From Clavaria fumosa (taxonomy: Eukaryota > Basidiomycota > Agaricomycetes > Agaricales > Clavariaceae), in the NCBI GenBank assembly GCA_951802425.1, contig OX637800.1, forward strand, positions 3,286,001 to 3,350,000: 64,000 nt of DNA, written 5' to 3'. This document shows, piece by piece, positions 12,101 through 20,758 of this stretch (within the stretch, counting starts at the first letter, position 1; the number at the start of each line of letters is the position of its first letter). Made by a program: the position numbers and the translations under genes. The notes beneath the pieces were generated by a model. That model was not told the origin of the DNA and did no database searches. It was given only the letters and a program-made list of their open reading frames with translations.

Positions 12101-13338
12101 CCTGGTGGTCTCCTGGGTGGCCCATGAGGTGGCTCATGGTCTGGATCTTCACCTGGGTCTCCTCCTGGAGGGGATCCTGGGATAGGCTCGTGAATTGGTG
12201 GAAGGGGTTCCCTTCTAGGGGGAATCCTGGGTGGTGAATAGGTCTGTGACCTGGGCTGTTCTCTCTGAAAATCTTCAGAGTAAGGAGTCCTCTCCTTTCC
12301 TTTCCCAGCATACTCAAGTTCTTCCTCCTCTTCCCTTTCATAAGTAGTGGTCAAGGGAGAGGGATCTTCTAGTGTTCCTCTAGTAAAGGTTACAAACTGA
12401 GGAAGGGTGCTAAGATCCTTGAGTCCAGAAGTGAAGTCTGGAAAATGCATGGACTCTCTGATATTTCTCTGCAGAGTCCTGGAAGGTCCTGCAACCTGAG
12501 AGACAGAAGGGGGAATAGGGTCTGATGGAGTCTTGCCTCCAGTGATCTTCTGGTAAACCCCAGAGCCTTCAGGGGTTGGTGGTGGTTTCTTCTTCAACTC
12601 TTGCCACATCTTCTCCTCACTAGTTTCTTTCTTAGATCCAACCTCACCTAGGATTTGATCCATGGTGGCCAAGAAACTTTCCACTTCATCAGCAAATGCA
12701 CAACCTAGCACTTCATAGTCATTGGCAGACAAGAGTACCATGTGGCTCCCTCCCCTTCCAATCATGGGGAGAGAGGGAATACCCATCTCAGTGTCTAGGT
12801 TTGCTTCCATAGCCCTCTTCTTCAACACAGCCAAAGCCTCCTTCAAAGATTTGTACTTGTTATGATCCAAGAAGTACCCTCTCTCTGGTACCAACCAAAT
12901 CTTCCTAAACAACTCCTTCAACAGGTCCAACTCTCTGATGTACCTCTTTGCCACAGCTCTGCTCATCCTAGCATATCCAACTCTTCTCTGAAGATAATGT
13001 TCTCCAAGCAGAGCTCCTTCATTCCTCCTTCCAACATGATCTTGTGATAGATCTCTCCTATGAAACAAAGTTGGGAGTAGACCAGGGTAACTCTGAGCAC
13101 TGGTCAGGTCTTGCCTCTCCAACTTCATGGGTCCAGTCACTTCTGACAGGAAGGATACACTCCCCAGAAGTAGGCTTCTAGGATCCTCAACAGTCTCAGT
13201 GATGGGTGTCACTGGGATGTGAGGAGTAAAGTCTCCTTCCTCTACCCTAGGCTCAACAACCTTAGGTAGATCAGAAGTAGGGGGATGACCTACAGGAGTA
13301 GTAGGTCTAATGTCCTCTGCAGTCATAATAGCTGACAT
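6181..13338 (-). CDS. Gag-Pol polyprotein of the Ty3/Gypsy element (2,385 aa)
   Basis: One uninterrupted frame. In order: a long proline- and glycine-rich N-terminus (to about residue 480); a Gag capsid-like segment (about 490-670); a CCHC zinc knuckle CRHCGSGKHWDPDC (about 708-722); an aspartic protease with VDSGSD (about 910); reverse transcriptase with YIDDIVVYS (about 1436); RNase H with DACDYGLGA (about 1592); integrase with an HHCC zinc site ending CDICQKTK (about 1945-1985) and a DDE core including TMDF and SDRDTRW (about 2006-2064); and a C-terminal chromodomain-like tail (about 2330-2380, GYGPEADEWL). Gag and Pol share one frame, so no frameshift is needed. All catalytic motifs are present, consistent with an active element. 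The start is the first ATG after the leader. Confidence 0.93.
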   Translation of the reverse strand: MSAIMTAEDIRPTTPVGHPPTSDLPKVVEPRVEEGDFTPHIPVTPITETVEDPRSLLLGSVSFLSEVTGPMKLERQDLTSAQSYPGLLPTLFHRRDLSQDHVGRRNEGALLGEHYLQRRVGYARMSRAVAKRYIRELDLLKELFRKIWLVPERGYFLDHNKYKSLKEALAVLKKRAMEANLDTEMGIPSLPMIGRGGSHMVLLSANDYEVLGCAFADEVESFLATMDQILGEVGSKKETSEEKMWQELKKKPPPTPEGSGVYQKITGGKTPSDPIPPSVSQVAGPSRTLQRNIRESMHFPDFTSGLKDLSTLPQFVTFTRGTLEDPSPLTTTYEREEEEELEYAGKGKERTPYSEDFQREQPRSQTYSPPRIPPRREPLPPIHEPIPGSPPGGDPGEDPDHEPPHGPPRRPPGRRPIASGSSGPGSSRGSRAPGGPGGPGDPPDPRDPPGPLGTLRPEDPNPQRNLTPLADPYAYVFDPKLKASDIPEWDGNSDTLAKWLKRVTQISERSYPVFKQLGSLVPQRLTRSAEVWYWSLPVEKRREIEADWGTLRQAIRSYYMNRSWLDKQKARANKASYRDLENSHELPSEYYIRKVELLTLVYNMSDSELILEIMNGAPPPWVNILNPHFYNTLVEFQEAIKYHEDNLLRMDPPREKKKFFFRKPVGKSRLKSARTHLVGWTSKMQSPKFPRDDKNVSKKPPESIGARPCRHCGSGKHWDPDCKYARKGNKAVRVHAVEVDSEEEEAQAEYDDLYYGLSDEEEAESHEDQEDFHEALQLPESAVLHTDPVVEPKEEISVLEGETSQGTMDTQAQAEKEQDNPSISAIVHHVAADDFVMKPRPSLNRRSRRRLAHQVAARHYSVRGLSGSSQTLLKLHKLMARPPGTSFLGSKATRTQCYLGSFKENLTDVIVDSGSDITLISLTTLEGLDNPPKVKTGQKINLIQVTGRSSISGFINTDIYFETSEGPVQLNVDAYVVKGMTTPFILGNDFADQYSISVMRKEGETYLLFGDTGRSVLVKSSTSPSYLDDEGHSFKISMSKDHKNKRNLHHHSQRVKRRERKASSDPYARSAVEAIIHPGTSKYISVRVNFPRKLDYVYIEKIFFNGRSLEDVYACPDSVITKDNPRIHVTNFASYPIVIHKGQVLGVAHNPKTWLVRTSHCSYEDIVKAENYASLVRSIHSHYESGDLKSGMVASELLDKNLLQYSGTEDPLAEDPLEGGPKGSETPPDLVKTGELLEAVDISKDLTKDQAKALHKVLLTNHLAFGLDGRLGSHPGELEIKLRPESKEISLPPFGSSSPAKREVMDEQIDTWLNNGVISPSKSPWGAPAFIVYRNGKPRMVIDCRRLNAITIPDEFPLPRQEDILQALTGCQWLSTLDALAGFTQITIKKEDREKTAFRTHRGLHQFNRMPFGLRNGPSTFQRVMQGVLAPYLWVFTLVYIDDIVVYSTTFEDHLKHLDLVFKAIIKGNITLAPNKCHFAYQSLLLLGQKVSRLGLSTHREKVDTIVQLAEPKNVSELQIFLGMMVYFSAYIPYYAWIASPLFKLLRKDHKWDWGSLQQEAFELCKQVLTNAPVRACAMPGLPYRLYTDACDYGLGAILQQVQPIKVKDLKGTRIYDKLWKAYQDKQPVPKLIFAVANPGEPTYQDSWANNFEDTVVHLERVISYWSRILKAAERNYSPTEREALALKEGLIKFQCFLEGSVVTAITDHAALTWSRTYQNVNRRLLSWGTVLSSYPNLKIVHGAGRVHSNVDPISRLRRRVPYQLGPSSDPTQELQLKASSDRNWRSGQASDIEDPLLNMYEELGEEFEEKLLRVATKYISSEEEYDGQDPLTSESVEILTSDGHVLTMPYQTSKSYSILVGIDSKELEKWRAGYLEDSHFSRVLKSKRAEQDVSNPEYPQYYEHTNGLVYFEDWNGNNRLCVPLSLRLEIMGEVHNSLSEAAHGGYYKTYNRIASTYYWPRMSRDIKRYTSTCDICQKTKHRGHGPVGLLQPIPIPSQPFEVVTMDFIPELPESDGYDSILVIVDKLTKYAIFIPTTTTVKEVETAKLFFHHVISQYGIPRQVISDRDTRWKGSFWAEVCRLMGMGRSLTTSYHPQADGQTEILNQSLEVALRTYVGPQKDDWSKLLDGLALSYNTSPHTATGFSPAYLLRGYHPITSSTIVHSPSSITRPVNQDSHSGGEVSSSALDLQASDMVSHFETERSRAKEALLLGQVFQKRAYNRGRLTYEFEEGDLVLINPHSLQLYRTEEGKGQKLLMKYEGPFEIIQKISPVTYRLRMPASFGIHPVINIAHLERYNPSPEELGTRPTQPLSREDFQDLPEHEVERIVDEKLRKRGSKRIRLFKTRFTGYGPEADEWLTARQLKNAPEVLKTWQERASPPGNRS

Positions 13339-13708
13339 CCTTCTATGCTTTCAAACACAACAATCAACCCTCAGCTCAATAGGCTATAGATCTCCTGTTA
13401 ATGAACAACAACTTCTACCAATTGCTATGGGATTTAATACCACAAGGGTTCTCAGGGAGCAGCAGTACAGTTAGGCTGAACACAGTTGACAATAGTGATT
13501 AGCTTGTGAAAAGCAGAGCAGGGTGAGTGCACTGTATGTAAGCAAGAAAATTGCAGTGCTGGAAGCAGGGCAATCCTGGGGGGCTCCTGGGGCACAAGGC
13601 TGGCCCTTATATACCTTTTGCCTCCTAGGTTGTCCTTATTTGGACACCTCCTAGTATGGGTTTCCTGTAATTAAAATAATAATAATATGATCCCACAGTG
13701 TCCACCAA
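13339..13708 (-). other. Leader with primer-binding site of the Gypsy element
   Basis: Between the 5' LTR and Gag lie 370 bp without a gene. One base inside the LTR edge the minus strand reads TGGTGGACACTGTGGGATC (13707-13689), which begins with the TGG expected opposite a tRNA CCA end. I could not name the tRNA; its acceptor 5' strand would read GGACACT. Confidence 0.6.
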
Positions 13709-15697
13709 TGTTATGGATCTGGTACTGGATGCAGTCAGAAATGAGTCACTGAGAGTCAGGATGACTCAGACAGGTCCTCAATTCCTTATGCAGTTGGTCT
13801 ACAGGACTAGTAGATCCTCCAGTTCCATACCTTCCTGCTAACAGTATTGAAACCAACACTGCTAGCAAGGCATTGCTTTGGGCAGATATTATTATTAGTT
13901 AGTAACCTAAGTCACAACATCCCATGGGCTTAGCCATTGACCTCCATAGTCTGCCTCAACCTGGTATCACTCCACAGGTTGATACTATGGCTCAATGACT
14001 GACCACTCCATAGGTATTGCACACTTAAGCCAAATTAATGTAGATAGGTCAAAATAGATCAGTGAATAGGTAGCTAACCAGACACAGGAGAAACAAGCTG
14101 AAGAGTTCATGAGATTCTCCTGGTCTTGTAGACCATTCTACCTCTATAAACCACTGCCTAATTCTCAGTACTTGGCTAGCTATTCACTACTTACTCTGAT
14201 GAACACAGTAGTACTATGTACAGTACAGTACCTTGTACATCATACTAAAATATTCATAACTGGCTCAATACTTACTGCGCCGAGGGGAGCCGGCACAGGG
14301 CGGCTCGTTCGAAGCCTGGGTACCTTTGGGTACCCAGATCACTTGACCAGACTAAGTCCTTAGTCAGCAGATACTACATTTAGTTTAACTAGACCCTGTC
14401 CTTAGTTTTACTAAATATGTCCTTAGCCCCGTGGGGAGCTAGACTCAGGCTTAGTCCTTTTGCAGGATGGTTCAATCGATGAGTGGGTACGTAATGATGC
14501 CTGGAACGCGAAGTTCCGCCGGCTATTTATACTCAAATTCGGGTACCTACTACATTTGGAAGAATACAGCATAGCTCCTTAATTAGTAGTCCTAACATAC
14601 CGTTTAAGGACTCTAAATTAAGGAGAATTCAGTGGCTTTACATATCAGGTAAGATCATAATTTTATCTTATCTCCTCATTGAGATATTTCATCTCGAACA
14701 TTCCAGTATATCTAAAAATAATCATATTGAGTCATACTGACTCAATGCCAGGGGCCCAAACGTCGGGGATTGTGGGGAAGGACCCCACAATCGCCCCCGA
14801 TCGCTTCTGCGACGCTCCGCGGCATTCCCGGCCTCGATCGCATCGTCTTTTCGTCCATACCTTCTTTGCTTCCTCTTATCTTCCCCATACTAGCCATAAC
14901 TAAGTGCATCTAGACTTATTTAGTATGTGTTTCACCCCTAGACTATGCTATGTATGTACTAGCAAGGTCCTGACATAAGGGAAGAGGTAGGGAGGGCTGA
15001 GGGATTGTGCACGAAAGTTCACGAGTGCACAATCCCTTGATATGGATGAGTAGTCCATATTTGGTAGTGTGGCATCGCCGGCCATCGCTCCCAACCTGCC
15101 ACTGTGGGAACTGAGCCAGTCCATCGGTCCTTGATCACCTGATCGAGGTCCGATCGTGATCAGGACTGTCCCCACAGTGTTACTATACTGGCAGACTTGT
15201 ACCTTCGAGTCGCAGCGCTGTATCTAAACCGCAAACGCTCCCTCCCTTTCGCAAACTTGCAGAAAGGAGCCTGTAGACCACTCCCACACTTCTGTCTGTT
15301 TAGATTTTCCTATTTCCTAGCCATCCAAACGCTATTTGTCTTCTATGTAGAAGAAGCCACTAGATCAATATTATTTACTTTAAGGAACTAATAACTGTTA
15401 TTTCCTTTCGCAAATTTGGAATTAAGGGTTGTCAAGGCATAGGAATCGAACGGTATCAACCGCATCTTTGTGCGGTTCCTGGTTCTTGCTCTAGAGCCCC
15501 ATCTTTCTCTGAGTATAGAATGATTGCAGTTCTTACTCTGGATGGCTAACCAAAATTAGTTGTTTCCATGGCTATTGGTACATAGGCACATGTAGATAAG
15601 GCCATAGGCTTGTTAGGCTAATGAGACGCATATTTGTGGAGCTTCCAGACAAGGAGAAAGGCTAAACATAGTAAGGTAAGTACTTGACACCCTAACA
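13709..15697 (-). repeat. 5' LTR of the Gypsy element (1,989 bp)
   Basis: Read on the minus strand from 15697. It is the twin of 3079-5067 at a constant offset of 10,630 bp. The minus-strand TATA box (TATAAATA) at about 14524-14531 would place the transcript start near 14495, so U3 is about 1.2 kb and R-U5 about 0.8 kb. Confidence 0.93.
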
Positions 15698-16238
15698 GAT
15701 CCCCTCCTCTAAATTCATAAGCTGAGTCCTCAACTTCCTGGATAGGATTGACGAGTTCTTCGGTTGTTAGCAAAGGGCCCTGAGGGCCAGGATTCTCTCG
15801 TGGCTTCCGCTTCAGCGGATCCATAGGCCTAAGACAATGCCCTCCTCCTTTTTTTTCTTCTTTTCAGTGTCGAATTTGTCCTCGACATCCCAAATTAGTA
15901 GTCTCGCAGTGTGCATGGGCCAAAAACCGCCCGCCTTACTGTATATTTCTACTGAAACTGTATACAATATATGATATACGAAAAATAGGGCCATTTGGCA
16001 TGGTCCCATGTTGGGACCACCGAAAATGTATACAATATGACACCTTATACGTTCTCATACCATACGTTATGATAAAGTCTACTGTAATCCACAAACGCAT
16101 ACCACACAGCTCCGACCCCAAATTACCCCTTCCCTCTCAAATAGATACCATACGTACAACCGTGTCTTTGTCTTTGCTACATGTTGCGGTATACAAATGC
16201 TGATTCAAAAAAAAAAAAAAAAAAAGCTTGAGTCACGA

Positions 16239-16850
16239 GGTCATCAAATCACCTTGGGCTGCCTAGTGCCCAGGTCACTGAAACATCGATAAATGAGATG
16301 GTCCATGAGGCACTCAGAGGTTGGAAAACTCTGTAAGGTTGATGGAGTATCGCAAGTTTACCTTTTGGGTGGGGCTGCCAGTGCCAACAATGTCACAGGC
16401 TTAAACAGTGACACAAAGGCCCATTGGAGATCAGGATTGAGTGTAAGCTTTGGTGAAAGAAATTACTCAGAGGCATGTATTCTACAAAAGTTATTGACAC
16501 AGATATTGTTATTACACTTAGATTTTGAGCATCATTGAAATAATTGGGGTGGTATGGAGGTATGGACTGCTACATACCTTTGCATACCACCTATAACACC
16601 CACTTATTTTGCTGATGAGTTATGACATAGTAACAGCCCATATCTCATCTTTTGAAATTATAGTTACAGTAATACCATTTGTAGAACGACTTGCTTTGAG
16701 CAATTTTTCTCACAAAGCTGAAGACTGGGTCTCAAAATTGAGTGAGTCTATACCATTACAAGTTTCTCCCTTCCTTGGTTAACTAGTTGTTCAATATAAT
16801 ATTCTTTCTCAGAGTTCACTATTTTGAATTGGCTTAAGTGCTTGGAATCT
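16239..16850. other. Non-coding AT-rich stretch, nothing recognised
   Basis: This follows the target duplication of the retroposed fragment. No open frame with protein-like content and no clear repeat were seen. It was probably the original URC1 upstream region before the insertions. Confidence 0.4.
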
Positions 16851-17080
16851 ATGGACTGCCCAGCTATTGAGGCATAGTGCCAGTCTGTGGATTACCCACA
16901 AGAGTCAATAGCTAAAGCCATAGAATATTATCACTTCACTGGCAGTTACTAATTAATAATATCTTGCCCCTGTCATTGATTGAGTACACTTGAGTCACAA
17001 ATGGAATGAGCATGGGGTTGTGAGTCATTCTGACTCCCAGTGACTCAGTTCTATTTATGTCCAGTACCAAATCCATAACA
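16850..17080 (+). repeat. Diverged LTR end of the 3079-15697 Gypsy family
   Basis: The last about 230 bp run parallel to the end of the Gypsy LTR. Shared blocks include CTAATTAATAATATCTTGCCC against its ACTAATAATAATATCTGCCC, and the terminal CCAGTACCAAATCCATAACA. It ends CATAACA at 17080 in plus orientation. It is much diverged, so it is an old solo or truncated LTR; its start was not found. Confidence 0.6.
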
Positions 17081-17205
17081 ATGTCCTCTTGGTGCCAGTG
17101 GCATCCATTGGTTCTATTTGATAGATTCCAAAAGTCCAATTTTGGCCCATTTTCAGTGGTTTCCAAAGTTGAACAGCTCTGGTGACTGCAAATTAGCATA
17201 CTGTA
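17081..17205. repeat. Dispersed repeat, second copy at 25755-25880
   Basis: About 125 bp aligns with 25755-25880. Shared blocks include GGTTCTATTTGATAGATTCC, AAAAGTCCAATTTTG, CCCATTTTCAGTG and ACAAATTAGCATA. Both copies are in the same orientation. No coding content is seen. Confidence 0.7.
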
Positions 17206-17339
17206 TCATTTAAGTCAATTGACCAGTGGGTGTGATGCATGACACAATTGACCAGTTGGTGGATTGACAAAAAATGGCTGTGACATGTGACACCCACAAA
17301 AATTGACCACCACAAAAATTGACCACCATGGCTTTCAAA

Positions 17340-17590
17340 ATTCCCAAGACTTTACACTGGTCCACCCATTCCAATGGACTCCACTGGACTCCTCAGACTC
17401 CAGTCAGACTCCTTGGACTCCACAGGACTCCAAACCAAGTCCCACTGGACTGTGATTGGACTGGGTCAGGACTATGATTGGACTCCACTGGACTGTGTTA
17501 GGACTGTGATTGGACTCACTGGACTTGATCGGAGTCCACTGGATTCCTCAGGAGTCTGCATGGAGTCCACTGGAGTCCACTGGAGTCCAA
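17340..17590. repeat. Minisatellite built on GGACTCC / GGAGTCC
   Basis: Degenerate tandem units such as TGGACTCCACTGGACTCC pass into GGAGTCCACTGGAGTCC. It is the core of a composite dispersed repeat whose second copy starts near 28430; both are preceded by CAATTGACC and a CCACCCATTCCAATGGA block. Confidence 0.75.
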
Positions 17591-17604
17591 GCATAATGGA
17601 AGAA

Positions 17605-17690
17605 AACAAATGTCACCAGCCAGAGTTGAACCCAAATCCTTGTGTCACTTGGAAATGCAGTTACCAGCTATGCCATGCAGCCACAGTTAT
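17605..17690 (-). repeat. tRNA-like segment in dispersed repeat (copy A)
   Basis: On the minus strand a sequence with an A-box-like TGGCATAGCTGGTAA and a B-box-like GGGTTCAACTC at tRNA-like spacing is followed by GTGACA. A closely related copy, with B box GGGTTCGACTCC, lies at 30680-30760. Neither folds into a full cloverleaf by eye, so this is a tRNA-derived (SINE-like) promoter module and not a tRNA gene. Confidence 0.5.
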
Positions 17691-17824
17691 CTTAGCCAAT
17701 ATAATCCCTATAGCCCTTGTCCTGAGCTCTGTGGAGTCCTTAGGAGTCCTGAGGAGTCCTTAGGAGTCTGACTGGAGTCCTCAGGAGTCCAACTGGAGTC
17801 CTGAGGAGTCTGACTGGAGTCCTG

Positions 17825-18083
17825 AGGAGTCTGACTGGAGTCCTGAGGCACTTCACAGAGTCATGAAGTCAATTCTGACTGTGATAACTGACTGCAAATA
17901 CTCCTTGAGACTTGGCCTGCAATCTGCATGGAGTCCTTGAGGAGTCTGAGTGGAGTCCTCAGGAGTCCTCAGGATTCCATGCAGATTGCAGGCCAAGTCT
18001 CAAGGAGTATTTGCAGTCAGTTATTACAGTCAGAATTGACTTCATGACTCTGTGAAGTGCCTCAGGACTCCAGTCAGACTCCT
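17825..18083. repeat. Long near-perfect inverted repeat (108-bp arms, 43-nt spacer)
   Basis: Arm 17825-17932 is the reverse complement of 17976-18083 with a single difference, which would be a G-U pair in RNA. Arm ends read AGGAGTCTGACTGG... and ...CTGCATGGA. The spacer is GGAGTCC minisatellite. If transcribed it would form an essentially uninterrupted 108-bp RNA hairpin. Confidence 0.85.
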
Positions 18084-18311
18084 GAAGACTCCAGTTGGAC
18101 ACCTGATGCTGCCAGATTCTTGCAAGAGTATCTTCTAATTACAATATAATGCTATTGCAAGATTGAGTGTAGTTACAATACATTTTTCTTGCAAGATTAT
18201 ATTGTCATTACATTGCAGATTACAATACAGACTACAATACAATGCAAGACTGTGACAGTGATTCTGTTGCAGGGTCCCTGTCCATACCAAAACAGTAAAT
18301 CACTTCTCAGG

Positions 18312-18400
18312 CAAACAATGGCAAACAAAATATGCTAAAAATAAAAACAAAAACTCGAAATTGAGCAGCCCTGTGCCTGGTCCCTCAGGTACAGGTTACC
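18312..18400. repeat. 89-bp repeat identical to 38622-38710
   Basis: From CAAACAATGGCAAACAAAAT to GGTCCCTCAGGTACAGGTTACC-type end, all 89 bases match the copy next to the Helitron, in the same orientation. Sequence on both sides differs strongly between the two places. It may be a very recent short mobile unit, or a conserved end of a larger repeat. Confidence 0.75.
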
Positions 18401-18568
18401 GCACCCAGAGTTTGGAGATCTGGGCCTGAGGACAGTAAGTGGGATGTACAGGACCAGAACTGATCCCAGCCCAATCTTGCCCACCTTGGTACCAGGTACC
18501 TTGGTCACCCCAGGGGGTGGTGGCCCAAGTGGTCAGTGAGGGAGGATGGGGAGGAGTCCAGTCCCAAC

Positions 18569-18895
18569 CTATAAGAAATCAGACTCACCAGAAACAGGGA
18601 GAAGCAACTTGGCTAACTCACCATGAGGATCATTGAGGAGGTTACAGATGTGCTGATAGGGGCCTTGGGTCAAGGAGCAATCCTTGATGAGGTGGGAAGG
18701 ATCCCCACAGATGAAGCAATGATCAAGGACCCAGTAAAGGTCCACATCTGCAGGGATGAGTTGAACCCACCAATGGAAGGTGTCACAAGAGAGTTTGACC
18801 CTGGTGCAAGGGGTGAAGAGAGAGGAGCTATGGAAGAACTCCACAAATTGGTAACCTTGGAGGCACATAGCAAGCAGATTCTGAAGAGATGGCAA
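18569..18895 (-). pseudogene. Gag-like zinc-knuckle fragment
   Basis: The minus-strand frame contains CFICGDPSHLIKDC, a perfect C-x2-C-x4-H-x4-C knuckle, in an otherwise unrecognised 108-codon stretch with no neighbouring Pol. It resembles the nucleocapsid end of a Gag protein and is probably a broken retroelement piece. The overlapping plus-strand frame (18623-18991) shows no motif and is taken as a shadow. Confidence 0.4.
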
Positions 18896-18989
18896 GAGGA
18901 GGAGAGCCCCCTTTTATCCAGCCACCACAGTAGGCTGATCTCAGCCTCAACTAGGCAGAAACCCCTATCCATCAATCACAATCACCCCT

Positions 18990-19340
18990 AGGAAGATCTC
19001 TGATCAAGAGATCAGTTTCACTTGATCACTATCTCATGTCATTCAATTGGTTGATCATGACTCAGAGCAGCTCATCACAGATCACCAGATCATTTGATCA
19101 GCCTCCATCAAGATCAGACATAGCCAATCACAATGTAATGCATTGAAGCAGGGCCTGTGCTTGATCACTGATGACATCATCATCATAAGATTTCCCAACA
19201 GGAACACACACTGCTCACACTCAGCATTCTGATGCAAGTGTGCAGCTTTCCTGATCATCTATCAGTTCTGATATTTAATCAATGACTCATCCATCACATA
19301 CAGCCCATAGCTAGAGTATATAAGACCTGGAACTAGCCCA
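18990..19340. other. TGATCA-rich stretch with a TATA box; LTR-like
   Basis: No gene. TGATCA and GATC palindromes recur between 18990 and 19270. TTTCCCAACA ends at 19200, so the minus strand begins TGTTGGGAAA like an LTR. A plus-strand TATA box (TATATAAG, about 19316) sits between the arms of a 9-bp inverted repeat GCTAGAGTA / TACTCTAGC. A decayed LTR promoter is the best guess. Confidence 0.3.
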
Positions 19341-19780
19341 CATGTACTCTAGCTTTGATCTTTTCATCTATACACTTATTTGAGAGAGCTCAATTAAGTC
19401 TGGCAGCAAGCATTACTGCTGAGAACTTTGCATTAGAAGGATTCACCTTTCTGCCTTTAAGGTCACAAGTAGTCCTTCCTGAGAGTTTCACCAGTCACCC
19501 ATTGATTGAGCAGAACCTCTATCGGTTTGAGTGCTATCAGAGGTACATGAGAACCTGGATAAGGGATCGGTTGCTCAGAGCCAATCCACAGACATATTAC
19601 CAGACACTTTGATTACTACAAGAGTGTTCCTTGTATATCAAGAGACAAAAGTGCCCAGAGTGCTGTGCTTCCTCAAATTTGCACCCAAACTTGTAATGGT
19701 ATAGGCTCACTCAACTTTGAGATTCAGCATTTGGTTTAGTGAGCAAAGTTGCTCAGAACAGGTTGTTTTATAACTGGTAT

Positions 19781-20073
19781 TAGTGATGGAAAAGTCTGGT
19801 TCAGTCTGGTTCTTGACCAAAAATTTCAAACTCTGAACTGGACTTAAGGTCTGGTTTGGGCAAATTTTCAAACCTTGAACCTGGTTCTGGTCCAGTTCAA
19901 GGTTCAAAAACCGGACTTTTACCTAATTTGGTAATGGTTTGACCAATTTTGGTCCTCTTGAACCTGAAAAAAGGTTCAGTTCAACCATTGACTGAACTTT
20001 GAACTGGACTTTGGTCCAGTTCTCAAAAGTTCAGGTTCAAACCCTGGTTCAGAACCGAACCATCCCATCACTA
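19781..20073. mobile_element. hAT-like MITE (about 293 bp, foldback)
   Basis: The unit begins TAGTGATGG and ends CCATCACTA. The interior is filled with GGTTCAG / CTGAACC motifs that fold back on each other. The flanks AACTGGTAT and AACTAGGTAT look like a decayed 8-9 bp target duplication, as made by hAT elements. A related partial copy starts near 25483 (AGTGTTGCCATGGTCTGG). Confidence 0.55.
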
Positions 20074-20758
20074 ACTAGGTATGGATGAAAACTGTCCTAA
20101 TATTGAGATACAAGGGGTGACTATGGCATAACTAAACATCTAAGCAGAATTAAAGTATTTGGCTTTTTATAATATATGCGAGTAATCTCTCTCACCACAG
20201 CTTTCAATATCCAGCAAGCTCATGGATTTGCAGTTTTTGTGTTACTGTTTGGGCCTGTGACAACTGTGTGACTGACCGACACTTGGCACCATGGGGAATC
20301 CTTTGTTTCTGATATCTGGTTGCCAAAAAGGACATCAAAGCCCAGAACTAGGAGTGAGGTATGGTTAGTGAAACAGCGGTAGCTTCCCCCCATCTACCGT
20401 GTGGTTAAACCAAGAGATAAATGCGTTTCCGAGCTCGTGAGAGTGACCAGTCCCAAGCCATCCTTCGAATAGGTGTTTCGGAAGTAGTGAAATAAAACGG
20501 TGGCGAGTGGCGATGACTTTGTTTTACTTTATTTGCCCCTGCCGACTGTCGTGAACAGCTGGCCACTCGCTCTTCTGCGTCTGCCGTCGTAAAGCTGGTC
20601 ATTGAGCCTGGCCGTTCTTTCTTTTGTTGACCATACACCTTCAGTTTCTTCTCGGAATACAACGCTTCTCCTAGGATACCTTGCTCTATTCGCCCAGCAC
20701 CGTCGAATTAGACGTCATCCAAACCTGGAAGAGGGCTGAAGATTTCTTCGTTTAGGAG
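20074..20758. other. Intergenic region upstream of the Msb1-like gene
   Basis: No gene is seen. The part from about 20400 has the composition of the following gene and probably holds its promoter and 5' UTR. The ORF on the minus strand here lacks protein-like features. Confidence 0.4.

Larger units (their letters stand above)
3079..15697 (-). mobile_element. Full-length Ty3/Gypsy LTR retrotransposon, recent and apparently intact
   Basis: The element is 12,619 bp, flanked by the 5-bp target duplication GATCC (3074-3078 and 15698-15702). Read on the minus strand it runs: 5' LTR (15697-13709), leader, a single Gag-Pol frame (13338-6181), an additional ORF (5983-5087), polypurine tract (5077-5068) and 3' LTR (5067-3079). 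LTRs begin TGTTAGGG and end CATAACA. The two LTRs look identical base for base as far as I can read, and Gag-Pol has no stop in 2,385 codons, so insertion is recent and the copy may be active. Domain order protease, RT, RNase H, integrase, chromodomain-like tail places it in the Ty3/Gypsy chromovirus branch. It interrupts the pogo-like remnant. Confidence 0.95.
2691..16084. mobile_element. pogo/Tigger-like DNA transposon remnant, split by a Gypsy element
   Basis: Perfect 23-bp terminal inverted repeats beginning CAGTAGACTTTATCATAACG lie at 2691-2713 and 16062-16084. They are flanked on both sides by TA (2689-2690 and 16085-16086), the target duplication of the Tc1/mariner/pogo superfamily. 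Without the nested retrotransposon (3079-15697) and its GATCC duplication, the element is about 770 bp, so it is a deletion derivative. It keeps a fragment that resembles the acidic C-terminal tail of a pogo-type transposase. It inserted into the poly(A)-tailed fragment upstream of URC1. Confidence 0.8.
2658..16225 (+). mobile_element. Poly(A)-tailed retroposed fragment, split by later insertions
   Basis: The 13-bp direct repeat GCTTGAGTCACGA occurs at 2645-2657 and again at 16226-16238. Immediately before the second copy is a run of 19 A (16207-16225). A target duplication of this length next to a 3' poly(A) is the mark of LINE-type target-primed reverse transcription. Removing the pogo-like element that lies inside leaves an insert of only about 170 bp (2658-2690 plus 16087-16225), so it is a SINE, a 5'-truncated LINE tail or a processed transcript fragment. 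I do not recognise its sequence. It is the oldest of three nested insertions and sits about 60-70 bp upstream of the URC1 start codon. Confidence 0.7.

Noticed and set aside
14109..15391. Several 64-84 codon frames, repeated identically at 3479-4761
   Set aside because: They are identical only because the two LTRs are identical. They show no protein-like features and run against the element's sense strand in part.
18623..18991. 122-codon plus-strand frame
   Set aside because: It overlaps the minus-strand frame carrying a perfect CCHC knuckle and has no motif of its own.
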